Source of the DNA: Delphinus delphis
Taxonomy: Eukaryota; Chordata; Mammalia; Artiodactyla; Delphinidae
Reading direction: 5' to 3'
NCBI RefSeq assembly: GCF_949987515.2
Contig: NC_082690.1
Location: 105,522,400 to 105,586,399, forward strand
DNA length: 64,000 bases
Position 1 is the stretch's first letter, and the number at the start of each line of letters is the position of its first letter. The notes below the pieces were generated by a model. That model did not search any database, was not told where the DNA came from, and saw nothing but the letters and a program-made list of their open reading frames with translations. A program made the translations under genes and the position numbers. Positions 1 to 9,685 of the stretch are shown here, in pieces.

Positions 1-349
1 TCCGGGAGTGTCCCAACTTCCCTCTCCTCCGCTCCCAAACTGGAGCGACCCGGGTCTCTTCTCTGGTTTGGGATCCCCTTAAGCCCTCCTCCTGTCTCCC
101 GCCTCTTGGGCTCCCATCCATGCTCCTTCCGAGTCTGGGCCCCCAACTGACTCCTTCCGTTCTTTCCTCTCCTCCAATTCCTCACCTCCAGTCGTCACCA
201 GCTTGCATTCTATGTCCCCATTCATCTTTTCTCTTGTCCCGCTTCTCTGCCTCTCGTGGCCCCATGCCCCCTCCTCTGCCTCTCGTGCTCCCATGCACCC
301 CTCCTCCTGTCTCCACCTCCCTCTCTCAGCCCCAAGCCGGCTCAGGCAG
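1..349. other. Pyrimidine-rich flank, no gene seen
   Basis: C/T-rich plus strand with degenerate internal repetition of units like 'cctctcgtgctcccatg' around 240-310. Reading frames across it are low-complexity (Pro, Ser, Arg) and not gene-like. If the minus-strand gene assignment is right, this is the start of C11orf24 intron 1. Confidence 0.4.
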
Positions 350-870
350 CCTTGACAACAGCTCCACGGACAACAGCGAGGGCCCCTTACCCGGGCGTGG
401 CAGGCCTGCGGCGGCCCGGAGGCCCTCGGGCGGCGGGGAAGCGGCCGCCGTCCGGCGTGCGGACGTGGCCGGCACCGGAGCAGCGCGACCGCAAGCCAAG
501 CCTGCTCAGGGCAGCCGCCCCAGCTCTGGCCCCTCCCGGACCGCCCCGGAGGTGACGTCACGGAAGGGCGGGTCCTGGCGGGCGGGGCAGCGTCGGCCGA
601 AGCCGGGAGCCGCCCAGCGGCTCCAGGCGCTGCAGGAGGCGAGCCGGAAGCGAGGGGCGTGGCTGTACCCAGGGCCCCGCCCACCGCGGAGGGGTCCGGC
701 TACGTCTGGAGAGCGGCTGGAAGCGGCTATTTCGGGCAGGTCTCTGCCGGAAGTGGTGGTTCCTGGTGTTCGTCTCACAGTCTGTGGACGCTGCCCTGTA
801 GCGACCGAGGTACCGGGGCTGGGTGATCTCAGACCTACCCCGACGGCGTGACCCTGCCACATGCCCTCCC
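350..870 (-). promoter_or_regulatory. C11orf24: CpG-island promoter, probably C11orf24 (leftward)
   Basis: GC- and CpG-rich block standing out from the pyrimidine-rich DNA before it and the AT-richer repeats after it. There is no TATA box. A palindromic CRE (tgacgtca, 553-560) is followed directly by an ETS core (cggaag, 561-566), and a second consensus ETS site (ccggaagt) lies at 747-754; GC boxes occur near 570-600 and 670-690. Read on the minus strand, a good splice donor (CCCGG|GTAAGG) falls at 391/390, as expected for a short non-coding first exon. Known gene order in human puts C11orf24 upstream of LRP5, divergently transcribed, about 40 kb away; here the spacing is about 37 kb. The gene name rests on synteny only. 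It could instead be an lncRNA or bidirectional promoter. Confidence 0.5.
391..760 (-). other. C11orf24: Candidate non-coding first exon (minus strand)
   Basis: Putative 5' UTR exon. Its 3' edge is set by the GTAAGG donor reading leftward at 390-385. The 5' edge is uncertain; I set it near the ETS site at 747-754 because ETS-driven CpG promoters usually initiate close to that motif. No convincing coding frame is present, which agrees with a leader exon. Only the donor is directly visible; the start is a guess. Confidence 0.3.
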
Positions 871-949
871 TCATCCCTCCGACTTTATCCAGCCGGGGGG
901 CGGGGGGGCCTGCGCTGGGAGTAAGCCATAGTCGGGATGGCCGCCAGCG

Positions 950-1080
950 TGTTTTGAGTGCTTACTCGTGCCAAGACCTGGGCATGGTTGGGTGATTTAA
1001 CTCTGCAATAGCACTGTGACGCGCTTCGCACCCGTTTTACAGATGCTGAAACTGAGGCTCACAGAATGTTTCTTAATTGT
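950..1080 (-). repeat. MIR SINE relic
   Basis: Old, diverged MIR in reverse orientation: 'gagtgcttactcgtgccaag', then 'ttttacagatgctgaaactg' and 'aggctcacagaatg', matching the tail, middle and core of the reversed consensus in order. Confidence 0.6.
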
Positions 1081-1159
1081 GAGATGTGAATAACAGTGGG
1101 GCAAAACGGAGTATAGAGGAAAGCGAATGGGACTTGACCTTCATTAGGTATAGGCTTTG

Positions 1160-1396
1160 GGGGCCTTCCCTGGTGGTCCAGTGGTTAAGAATCTGCCTTC
1201 CAATGCAGGGGAACTCGGGTTGGCAGGCTCTAGAGTCGGAGCGCCACAACTAGAGAGAAGACGGCGCTCTGCAACGAAGGATTCCTCATGCCACAAGGAA
1301 GATCCCGGATACCGCAACCTGACGCAGCCAAATAAATAAATAAATATTAAAAAAAAAAGAAAGCGTGTATTAAAAAGCAACAACAACAAAAAAGAA
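1160..1396 (+). repeat. CHR-type tRNA-derived SINE
   Basis: Starts with 'ccttccctggtggtccagtgg', passes through a diverged 'gccacaactagagagaag' body and ends in (aaat)n plus an A-rich tail. It is flanked by the 10-bp direct repeat 'ataggctttg' at 1150-1159 and 1397-1406, its target-site duplication. The right copy of that site was then reused by the next element. Confidence 0.85.
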
Positions 1397-1406
1397 ATAG
1401 GCTTTG

Positions 1407-1663
1407 AGGGGAGGGAGGGGGATGGACTGGGAGTTTGGGGTTGGTAGATGCAAACTATTACATTTAGAATGGATAAACAACAAGGTCCTACTGTAAGCAC
1501 AGGGAACTATATCCAATCTCCTGGGATAAACCATAATGGAAAAGAATATTTTAAAAAGTATATATATTTATAACTGAGTCACTTCCCTGTACAGCAGAGA
1601 TTGGCACGTTGTAAATCAACTATACTTCAATTTAAAATATCAATAAAAAAAGAAAAAAAAGAA
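1407..1663 (+). repeat. L1 3'-end fragment (5'-truncated)
   Basis: Matches the 3' UTR of artiodactyl/cetacean L1: 'ttggtagatgcaaactatta', 'acagggaactatatccaatc', 'cagcagagattggcacgttg', 'gtaaatcaactatacttcaa', then an A-rich tail. Flanks are 'ataggctttg' (1397-1406) and 'acaggctttg' (1664-1673), so this is a very short truncated insertion. Confidence 0.8.
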
Positions 1664-1907
1664 ACAGGCTTTGTAAGTTACTAGTTTTGTGACCGTATCC
1701 CAGTCTGTGTAAGACCTTATCAAGTTCCCCCAAATCCGAACCAAAGCCTGTCTGTGAAAGACAATCTCAATGGGAATAAACCAAAAGGCTTTATTTTCAG
1801 ACAGTTTTATAACGTGTCTTGGGTTATCAATGGAAAAAAAAAAAGTTGCCTGCCCCATCGTAAACAAAGAAGGTTGTAGTCATCAAGCCATCACATTACA
1901 GCCCTCC

Positions 1908-2384
1908 AGTGGGGAGCCCTGAGGGAACTCAGGATAGAAACTGGGTCCACCTCCCAACCCCGAACCCCCTCCCACCCCTCCACCCCCTGCAATATAGCAG
2001 TCTGCTGCTGCAACCACCCCAGTGTGCCCTGAGGGGACTCGGTTGAGATAGCACAAGATACTGGCCCCAGATAGCTAAGGTGCATATCAACGGAATGATT
2101 TCAGTAAGCCTAGACTCTTGCATCTTCCCATATATAGAAAAGCGCTAAATTCCTTAACTTGAGATATCTGGTTTTCTTTAATTAACAGTAATCTTTTGAT
2201 GTTCTGACTCCCTGGTCTTTGTTGCTAAAACTCCTAATGTATCCTGGCTCTTCCCTTACCTCTTCGGAGCAGCCTCTCAGAGTTATCTGAGATGCTGTGT
2301 CCCGGGCTTAAGTCCTCAGTTTTATCTGCCAAATAAAACATAATTCTCAACTTTTAGGTTGTGTGTTTTTTTATGTCAACAGGG
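1908..2384 (+). mobile_element. Solo LTR of an endogenous retrovirus (class I-like)
   Basis: Layout fits U3-R-U5. A TATA-like box 'catatatagaaaag' lies near 2129, a polyadenylation signal 'aataaaa' at about 2332-2338, and the end 'gttgtgtgttttttt' to '...gtcaaca' resembles U5 of ungulate type-C-like LTRs ('ggagcagcctctcagagtta', 'tgagatgctgtgtcccgggc'). No gag, pol or env remains next to it. The left edge is approximate. Confidence 0.55.
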
Positions 2385-2602
2385 TCCTGGGCTAAGAAAC
2401 TAAACCAGACACAGAAAACCGCGGGTGTGCGAAGACAGGGTCAGATAGCCAGCTCTGAGCCCTGGGAGCACCTGAAACTCCATTTAAAACTGTCACCACC
2501 CAGTACCTCATGGTTTCCGGTTGTGTAGGTGAACTTACCCTGCAAAGACAGGTTTGCTGAGACGCAGGCCAGGTAGGAGGGTTTGTGAAGACAAGATCCT
2601 TT

Positions 2603-2786
2603 TTTTTTTAAAAAAAAATATTTATTTATTTGGCTGCTCCGGGTCCTAGGCACGCAGGATCTTTAGTTGTGTCATTCGGACTCCCAGTTGCGGCATGCAG
2701 GATCCAGTTCCCTCACCAGGGATTGAACCCTGGCCCCCCGCATTGGGAGTATGGAGTCTTAACCGCTGGACCACCAGGGACGTCCC
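2603..2786 (-). repeat. CHR-type SINE, reverse
   Basis: Reads from 'atttatttatttggctgctc' to 'ggaccaccagggacgtccc', the reverse of the tRNA-like head. It is bounded by a direct repeat 'aagacaagatcctt' at 2588-2601 and 2787-2800, a clean target-site duplication. Confidence 0.9.
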
Positions 2787-3042
2787 AAGACAAGATCCTT
2801 TGCTTTAAGTTTCCCAAGTAGCTCAGGTCTAACATGAAAAATGCAGCACCTCTGTTCAATTCACAAGTGAAAATACACCTAAACAGCCAGTTGCAGTTCT
2901 GTGCTTGCCTTCCTTAAAGTCAGCCTCTGTGATCCTCTGTTTTTATTTCCTCTTTGGTAAAAATCGGAAAAATTTTTCCCGCTAGGGCTGAAATTACAAA
3001 GATAAGATGCAGCCCAGCTTCTCAAGGAGCTCATAGTCTAGA

Positions 3043-3238
3043 GCAGGGGTGTGCCGACCCTCTGCCTGCTTTTGTAATAAAGCTTTATTGTAACACAGTT
3101 ACGCCTCTGTTATGTATTATCTGGCTGCTTTTGCACTGCAAGGGCAGAGTTGAGTCGTTGCAGCAGAGACTGTGTGGCCCACAAAAACCTGAAATATTTA
3201 CTGCCTGGTCCTCTAGAGAAAATGCTTGCAAGCCCCCA
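3043..3238 (+). mobile_element. hAT-Charlie-type DNA transposon fossil
   Basis: Non-autonomous element of about 200 bp with the familiar run 'gtaataaagctttattgtaa', 'cacagttacgcctctgttat', 'ctgcttttgcactgcaaggg', 'cagagttgagtcgttgcagc'. The flanks gtctagag (3036-3043) and gtctaggg (3239-3246) agree at 7 of 8 bases and fit the NTCTAGAN 8-bp target duplication typical of this group. Exact subfamily not assigned. Confidence 0.7.
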
Positions 3239-3246
3239 GTCTAGGG

Positions 3247-3634
3247 TGTTGCTAGAAAATGGATTTCAGAGAACCATGGAAATATCTGGCTGAGATGGTC
3301 CAGAATACAGGGAAACTCATTCTCTCATAGGAGAATCTGGCAACTTTCAGTGGATTGGGGTCACCTGGCACCACTGAGCATATCTCTGGGAACCGCATAG
3401 CTGCGTGTGTGGAGTATTATATGAATGAAAGCAGGCCTGCTGGGCTTCTTCTGATGGCAGCGGATGAATTAAAGACAGAGAAGGATACACTTAAATCCTC
3501 AAGTTGTGTCTCAGGACCCAGATGCTCTCGGGTGCTTTCTATGCAGAAATAGCTAAATAACAAATTAGCTTGGTCCTCTTAGTTGTTGACTTATAATCTC
3601 ATTTGAATGTAAGGCCATGCTAGATCCCCCATGT
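3247..3634. other. Intergenic, nothing recognised
   Basis: Mixed-composition sequence with no recognised repeat and no convincing exon. A 65-codon open frame (3355-3552) has neither splice sites nor family resemblance. Confidence 0.4.
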
Positions 3635-3740
3635 AAAAGGACTCTGGAGTAACACTGCCAGGCTTCAAACCCTGGCTCCTTCACTTTTAGCTGAGTGACA
3701 GTGGGCAAGAGGCTTAGCCACTCTGTGCCTCAGTTTATCC
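3635..3740 (+). repeat. MIR SINE relic, cut at its 3' side
   Basis: Forward MIR: 'aggcttcaaaccctggctcc', 'gctgagtgacagtgggcaag', 'ctctgtgcctcagtttatcc'. The match stops at a TA dinucleotide where the next DNA-transposon fragment begins. Confidence 0.7.
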
Positions 3741-3742
3741 TA

Positions 3743-3866
3743 CAGTCAATTCTCATGACTCGTGGTTGTTATGTTTAATAAAGTCGCCATGAACGCTGAC
3801 TTAGTGAATAGTGAACCATTGCTCCTAGGGAAGAAAAGACCAATACTTGCCCTCACGCTCTACCCT
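3743..3866 (+). mobile_element. Tigger-like (TcMar) DNA transposon fragment
   Basis: Begins TA-CAGT, then 'ataaagtcgccatgaacgct', 'gaatagtgaaccattgctcc', 'taggg'. It is clearly homologous to the element at about 58120 in the LRP5 intron. Its right side is broken by a SINE. The TA target and CAGT end fit Tigger-type elements; the subfamily is not assigned. Confidence 0.45.
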
Positions 3867-3884
3867 TTATGGTCATTATTTATT

Positions 3885-4217
3885 TATTTGTTTTTGGCTG
3901 CGTCGGGTCTTCGTTGCTGCACACAGGCTTTCTCTAGTTGCGGAGAATGGGGGCTACTCTTCATTGCGATGCATAGGCCTCTCATTGCGGTGGCTTCTCT
4001 TGTTGCGGAGCACGGGCTCCAGACGTGTGGGCTTCAGTAGTTGTGGCACGTGGGCTCAGTAGTTGTGGCTCACGGGCTCTAGAGCACAGGCTCAGTAGTT
4101 CTGACACACGGGCTTAGTTGCTCCACGGCATGTGGGATCTTCCCAGACCAGGGCTCGATCCCATGTCCCCTGAGTTGGCAGGCGGATTCTTAACCACTGC
4201 ACCACCAGGGAAGCCCC
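3885..4217 (-). repeat. CHR-1-type long SINE, reverse
   Basis: Full long form: (aaat)n tail complement, 'ggctgcgtcgggtcttcgtt', three 'cagtagttgtggc'-like units, 'ggcatgtgggatcttcccag' and the head complement '...ccaccagggaagcccc'. Direct repeat 'ggtcattatttatt' at 3871-3884 and 4218-4231 is the target-site duplication. Confidence 0.92.
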
Positions 4218-4500
4218 GGTCATTATTTATTCATCGACAGTTCATTTTTACATCCTGAACTCAAAACTAAGGACATTGAAATTATGAGAATTTTTAGAAT
4301 AAAAATGGATAATTGATGAGGACAGGAATATAATTATATACACATTGGATTGATCCTCCTGACCTGTCACTTATAATGTGCAGAAATATGAATTTGCCTT
4401 TCAGATATTTACTATGGATAGCTGGGGAAAAAAATCTTAAGAGATTATGAAGCCAGGCTACTATGAATTTACACTGATTTTTTTTTTCTTTCAGTTTTTT

Positions 4501-4702
4501 TTTTTTTTTTGCAGTACGCGGGCCTGTCACTGTTGTGTCCTCTCCCATTGCGGAGCACAGGCTCCGGACGCGCAGGCTCAGCGGCCATGGCTCACGAGCC
4601 CAGCCGCTCCGCGGCATGTGGGATCTTCCCGGACCAGGGCACAAACCCGTGTCCCCTGCATCGGCAGGCAGACTCTCAACCACTGCGCCACCAGGGAAGC
4701 CC
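4501..4702 (-). repeat. CHR-2-type short SINE, reverse
   Basis: Poly-T, 'gcagtacgcgggcctgtcac', 'ggctcagcggccatggctca', ending 'ccaccagggaagccc'. Flanks 'ctttcagtttttt' on both sides. Little diverged, with a long pure tail, so relatively young. Confidence 0.92.
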
Positions 4703-4789
4703 TCTTTCAGTTTTTTAAAAATCACATTTTAAATTTCAACACATGTTTAGTTAATTTAGTAGAATTATTCAAAGGTATTTTTGTGTACT

Positions 4790-5337
4790 TTAAAAATCTT
4801 TTTATTGAGGATTATTATATGCACAGAAAAGTGTACATACAGGTTTATAGCTTGATGAACTTTCACCAACTGAACCCCCTGTGTAATCAGTCAGATAAGA
4901 AAGGGCAGTACTAGGACCGCCTTGTCCTCCTTCCCGGCCCAAAACAAAAATACCAAGTATCTACAAAGATTCAGAGCAGTTTGAATTCTTACACATTGCT
5001 GATGGGAATGCAAAATGGTAGAGCCGTTTTGGAAAACAGTTTGACAGTCTCTTATAAAGTTAAATATACACTTGTTATATGACACAGCAATCCCACTCCT
5101 AGGTATTCACCCAAGGGAAATGAAAACGTGTTCATACAAAGACCTGTATGAAAACGTCTGTAGCAACTTTATTCATAATTGCCAAAGGCTGGAAGCACCC
5201 AAATGAGTCAGTGGGTGAATGGATATATAAATTGTGTTATATCTATACTTAACTATAAAAAAGCACGAACTACTGATACATTCACCAACACCGATGAATC
5301 ACAAAAGCATTATGCTAAGAGAAAGAAGCCACACGGA
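4790..5337 (+). repeat. Old L1 (L1M) 3' region, left part
   Basis: After a short A/T-rich run it follows the C-terminal end of L1 ORF2 and the 3' UTR of old L1s: 'cacattgctgatgggaatgc', 'cagcaatcccactcctaggt', 'attcataattgccaaaggct', 'gatgaatcacaaaagcatta', 'tgctaagagaaagaagccac'. The coding frame is destroyed. The element resumes after the retrocopy inserted at 5349-5718. Confidence 0.75.
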
Positions 5338-5348
5338 AGAGACATACG

Positions 5349-5718
5349 TTACTACGGCCGGCCCAGCATGTCCCAGTGCCCTCAGTCTCCAACTGACTCT
5401 GTGGGTTGGTCTTAAAGCAAATCCTGTTTGGTGGGCTGCCAGGCAATTTTTTAGCTAACTGTAATGATAAGAAGGGAGTATTAATCTATTCTGAATCTTA
5501 TCTAGTTGAATGCATGTTAAAAAACAAACAAACACAAAAACAAAGCTTGCTCAATCTACCTGCAGTGACTGAGGCAGAACCATCATATGCAAAATCCAAA
5601 GGTATGGAAAAGGATTTTACAGTTTGTATCACTAATGCACTGTTGTAATGTATGCAAAGTCTTAAAGTTATAAGTGGTAAAGTGAATTTCTTCACAGAGC
5701 ATCTGAAAAAAAAAACAG
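5349..5718 (+). pseudogene. A-tailed retrocopy of an unidentified RNA
   Basis: A 370-bp segment interrupts the old L1. It ends in a 10-A tract followed by 'cag' (to 5718) and is bounded by agagacatacg (5338-5348) and agagacatatg (5719-5729), matching at 10 of 11 bases, so it was copied in by L1 machinery. The content matches no SINE, L1, tRNA or 7SL that I know and has no long frame. It may be an mRNA 3' UTR or lncRNA copy. There is no AATAAA just before the tail, so internal priming or an old signal is possible. Confidence 0.5.
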
Positions 5719-6190
5719 AGAGACATATGATTTCATTTATAGGATACTCATGAAAAGACAAAAGTATGGAGACAGAAATCTGTGGTCACCAGGGAATGGG
5801 ATGAGGATAGAGGGATTGGCTCAGTGTTGCCAGATAAAATACAGGTTGCTCAGCTCAACTTGCTAAATCTGGCCGCCCCAACAAAAGGGCATTAGGGAAA
5901 TTTTTGATGGAAATATTCTATTATATATCTTGCTTATGGTGATGGTTACACAACTGTATACATTTGTCATAACTCATGAAAGTGTGAATTTTACTGAATG
6001 TAAATTCTGCCTAAATGAGTTTAACTAAAAAACAGAACACTGCTGTAAAGAAAGGCAAAAGTGAAAATAGGATTGTGATGGTAGTTACATGAGTGTGTGT
6101 GTGTTTGTGTGTAAGTGGAGTCAAGCACTTAAAATGAATGCATTTTGTTGCATGTACATTATACCCCCAATAAAATTTATTTTTTACAAA
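5719..6190 (+). repeat. Old L1 (L1M) 3' region, right part
   Basis: Continuation of the same element: 'atgatttcatttataggata', 'aatctgtggtcaccagggaa', 'atggtgatggttacacaact', 'aaagtgtgaattttactgaa', typical of L1M 3' UTRs. It ends near an A-rich stretch and 'cccccaataaaatttatttt'. Confidence 0.7.
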
Positions 6191-6196
6191 GTTTTA

Positions 6197-6284
6197 CTGG
6201 AGGTAAAGAGACTCACTTACTAATTATACAAAATCAAAGACTGGAGGTAAAGAGACTCACTTACTAATTATACAAAATCAAAGA
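6197..6284. repeat. Perfect 44-bp tandem duplication
   Basis: Two identical 44-bp units (6197-6240 and 6241-6284), each starting 'ctggaggtaaagagactcac' and ending 'caaaatcaaaga'. There is no divergence between copies although the surrounding sequence is old. Confidence 0.95.
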
Positions 6285-7067
6285 CACCAGGAAGATGTAT
6301 AATTCTAACTATTCTAAATTGGAATGCACCCAATAACAAGACCTCAAAATTCATAAAGCAAAATTGGCAGAGAAGAAATGGAAAAATCCCCAACGTAGGG
6401 AGAGATTTTAATATGCTTCTTTTTGTAATGTATAGAACAAGCAGACGCCCTCCCCCCAAAAAACAAAACAAAACAAAAACAAAACAGTAAGATTATTAAA
6501 GACTTGAATGACATTACTAACAAATCCTGGCCTCATGAACATACATAGATTGCTCCATCTAATAACTGGATAATTGATAGCTTTATTGGATGTCCTGGGG
6601 AAAAGGATTAAGAATATGCTTATCAAATCTGCAGATAAAACTGAAGTTTCAACCTTCAGCCCTTGGCTTGGCCACACAGGGTCACCTTATCCAGGGTTCT
6701 GTGGAGGGTGGCAGCACAGAGAAATATCTGATGGCAAACCCTGGGGGCCCCATGCAGCAGATACAGCTCCGAGTAAATGTGAGGGGCTGTCACATGGCGT
6801 GTCTTTCAGCAGCAGCTGCAGAGCTCTTCATGGCCAAGGGCAGCAGTGCAGCTGGAGGTGTTCATATTCCAGGAACCCAGGGAACATGGCTCAGAGTCCA
6901 AGAAATGGAAAATCGAGGGTGGAGGTACTGTGAGGATGAGCAGGGACTCTTGTCAGAAATGATTGTTTAAAAAAAAATTGGTTTTAAATGTTTATCTCCT
7001 ACTTATACAAACAACATATCTTGTGTATCCTGACTACCAAAATTTTGAAGAGGTTACCACGAAAAAT
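6285..7067. other. Intergenic; L1-like and unassigned sequence
   Basis: About 6290-6620 looks like degenerate L1 ORF2 (A-rich, with phrases such as 'aaattcataaagcaaaattg'). About 6650-6960 is GC-richer and unassigned. A 126-codon open frame at 6590-6970 has no recognisable domain. No exon is supported. Confidence 0.35.
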
Positions 7068-7078
7068 ATCTTGATCAG

Positions 7079-7172
7079 GGGGAACACTCTGGCGGTCCAG
7101 TGGTTAGGGCTCCATGCTCTCACTGCTGAGGGCCGGGGTTCAATTCCTGTTCAGGGAACTAAGATCCTGCAA
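7079..7172 (+). repeat. Short CHR-like SINE
   Basis: tRNA-like head only: 'ggcggtccagtggttagggc', 'caattcctgttcagggaact', 'aagatcctgcaa'. Exact 11-bp target-site duplication 'atcttgatcag' at 7068-7078 and 7173-7183. Confidence 0.85.
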
Positions 7173-7299
7173 ATCTTGATCAGAAACTCTGTGTGTGGTC
7201 ATTGCAAGCATGTATTCACTACATGTGACATGGGTGGGGAAGAAGTGATGGGAATCTCTATTACGAATTTAGTAAAAAAAGGGCTAATGTAGTTGGATA

Positions 7300-8150
7300 A
7301 AAACTAGGAATAGAAGGATATTTGCTCAATATGATAAAGAATAATTATTTCAAATTATTATCCTACATTAGACTTAATGATTTTTTGAAAATTAGAGGTG
7401 TTCCTAGAGAGATCAGGAACGAGATCCTAATGAACATTGTTCTAGTCAAAGGAATGAGAGAAGAACAATAAATAGAGTAAATTTTTTACTTTATTTTATT
7501 TTATTTTTAAAATATTTATTTATTTAGGCTGTGCCAGGTCTTACCTGCGGCATGCATGTGGGATCTAGTTCCCCAACCAGGGGTCGAACCCGGGCCCCCC
7601 AAAATGAGAGTGCAGAGTCTTACCCACTGGAACACCGTGGAAGTCCCTAGACTATATTTTTTAAAGACAAGTTTTCATTATGTACATAATATAAGGTCAA
7701 TTACCTAGAATGTCTCAGAGAGTCACCTTAAAATCAACTAAAATGTATAATTTAATAATCTGTCCCAATGCAAAATAAGTATATGTCAGTAGATTTCTTG
7801 TATGCCAATAAAAAAAAAAACAGCTTAAAGAATGTCAATTACTCTGGTGACAAAAATATAAAATAGCTAGGGATACATTAGTGAGAAACATTAAGGACTG
7901 TCAAGTTTTGGAATGTTCTTTGTATGGAAGACTTCAAAATATACTTGAATAAATGGAGAGGTATATTCATGTTCCTGGCTGGGAAAGTAAAATCTTGTAA
8001 AGATGTAATTTCCTCAAATTAATTTATGGATTGAATACAATTCTAATCAAAAACTCATTTTGTCTTTTTTTGGAACTTGAGAAAATAATGCTAACATTCA
8101 TCTGTAACTCTAAACGGTAAAAATAGCAAAGAAACTATCATGCCTTTCTG
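7300..8150 (+). repeat. Degenerate old L1 ORF2 relic
   Basis: Diverged but ordered match to L1 ORF2 from the reverse transcriptase end onward: 'gatcaggaacgagatcctaa', 'tcttgtatgccaataaa', 'ctagggatacattagtgaga', 'cctcaaattaatttatggat', 'gaatacaattctaatcaaaa'. It is interrupted by the reverse SINE at about 7495-7647 and carries many stops. Confidence 0.6.
7495..7647 (-). repeat. CHR-type SINE, reverse
   Basis: 'atttatttatttaggctgtg', 'catgcatgtgggatctagtt', 'cccactggaacaccgtggaa'. Diverged compared with the short A-tailed type, so older. Inserted in the L1 relic. Confidence 0.85.
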
Positions 8151-8836
8151 TATTTTGCAAAATTTCTATAAAATGTGTATTACTTTTATAGTAAAAAAAG
8201 TTTTCCATTATAAAAAGTTTTTTAGGAAAAATGTTCTTCAGCAACAACAAAAGACAGCTTAATCCCAATACACATTTTAAAACAGTATAACATGTAATCA
8301 CTGAGACACAAACCTTTCCCTATTCTCTGGATCTATCCATTCCTTATTAGATTATTGTTAGAAGTTCAAGTTAAAGACCTGACAAAGGAATGGAAAAATA
8401 ATTCTTTGAGAAGGTTTGATCTGACTTGGTACGATTTGATACTGTTTTGCTTAGAGGAAAAAACAAAGAAACAAATCAGTTACAGTCTTGCAGAACCTGA
8501 ATGATTTTTCCAAGAATTATGTTGATCAACTGTGTAACAGAGCAAGTGAACAACAAAAGTCACTGGTTTGAACAATAGTGTACTTGGAAAATGAAGAAAG
8601 GCTGCTTTCTGTTTTCACAGCAGGTTTCACAGAGGTTTTCACAGCAATAAGCCCTATGGTCTCATCTGTATTCTATGCGGTCATTTGTTTACCTCCAGGC
8701 AAACGGATGGGAATGCCCAGGTACATCTGACACATCCGAAACAGTAAACCTCAGTCACTGTTTCCGATTATAACCCAAGTCACAAGAGGCATCACAGTGA
8801 ACCCTAACCAAGACCCCAGTGGTAAATACTGCACTC
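8151..8836. other. Intergenic, nothing firmly recognised
   Basis: AT-rich at first (possibly further L1 tail), then single-copy-looking sequence. No supported exon, promoter or RNA gene. Confidence 0.4.
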
Positions 8837-8849
8837 TGCCTCTCCTTTA

Positions 8850-9132
8850 TTTTATTTTTATTTATATTTTTGCCTGTGTTGGGTCTTGGTTACTGCGCGA
8901 GGGCTTTCTCTAGTTGCAGCGAGCAGGGGCTATTCTTCATTGTGGTGCACGGGCTTCTCATTGCAGTGGCTTCTCTTGTTGGAGAGCACAGGCTCTAGGG
9001 GCGCGGGCTTCGGTAGTTGTGGCTCACGGGCTTAGTTGCTCCGCGGCATGTGGGATCTTCCTGGACCAGGGAACCCGTGTCCCCTGCACTGGCAGGCGGA
9101 TTCTCAACCACTGCGCCACCAGGAAAGTCCCA
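8850..9132 (-). repeat. CHR-1-type SINE, reverse
   Basis: Long form lacking some of the 'agtagttgtggc' units. Head complement 'actgcgccaccaggaaagtc'. Flanks tgcctctccttta (8837-8849) and tgcatctccttta (9133-9145) differ at one base and form the target-site duplication. Confidence 0.9.
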
Positions 9133-9190
9133 TGCATCTCCTTTAAATTTCTGATTTAAGTTTCTCTGTGGCACTTAAGGTTTCACTGAT

Positions 9191-9191
<1 letters not shown>

Positions 9192-9228
<37 letters not shown>
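9192..9228. repeat. (CA)n microsatellite
   Basis: Uninterrupted CA dinucleotide run preceded by 'tgatcata'. Likely length-polymorphic. Confidence 0.97.
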
Positions 9229-9229
<1 letters not shown>

Positions 9230-9480
9230 ATCCTCAAGATTTTGTCTTCTGTGGATTTCATGTGTTTTGGAGATGTCTGACTGTCCTAAAAGCTGGTTTA
9301 GAATTTCCACTGCATGTTTCCAGAAAGGCAGGCTGGGAGAAGCGCTAGGGAAAACCTTTTTATGCCTTGAAGTATACACAGGGAGGTACCACCCTCCACC
9401 GCTCCTGGGCACTGCTTTCTACCAACCTCCGCATCCCACCTCCGATGGCATCAGACCACTGCCTTCCCCACCCCTACTTT

Positions 9481-9670
9481 ATTATTTTTTAAAATATTTA
9501 TTTATTTAGGCTGCACTGGGTCTTAGTTGCAGCATGAGGGATCTTCATTGCAGCATGTGGGCTCTTAGTTGCGGCATACATTCGGGATCTAGTTCCCTGA
9601 CCAGGGATTGAACCCAGGCCCCCTGCATTGGGAGCACAGAGTCCCACCCACTGGACCACCAGGGAAGTTC
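9481..9670 (-). repeat. CHR-type SINE, reverse
   Basis: 'aaatatttatttatttaggc', 'cttagttgcggcatacattc', 'ggaccaccagggaagttc'. Exact 15-bp target duplication ccccacccctacttt at 9466-9480 and 9671-9685. Confidence 0.92.
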
Positions 9671-9685
9671 CCCCACCCCTACTTT

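Noticed and set aside
120..851. 243-codon frame over the left CpG island
   Set aside because: Low-complexity composition; the region behaves like a CpG promoter with a minus-strand donor and no coding constraint is visible.
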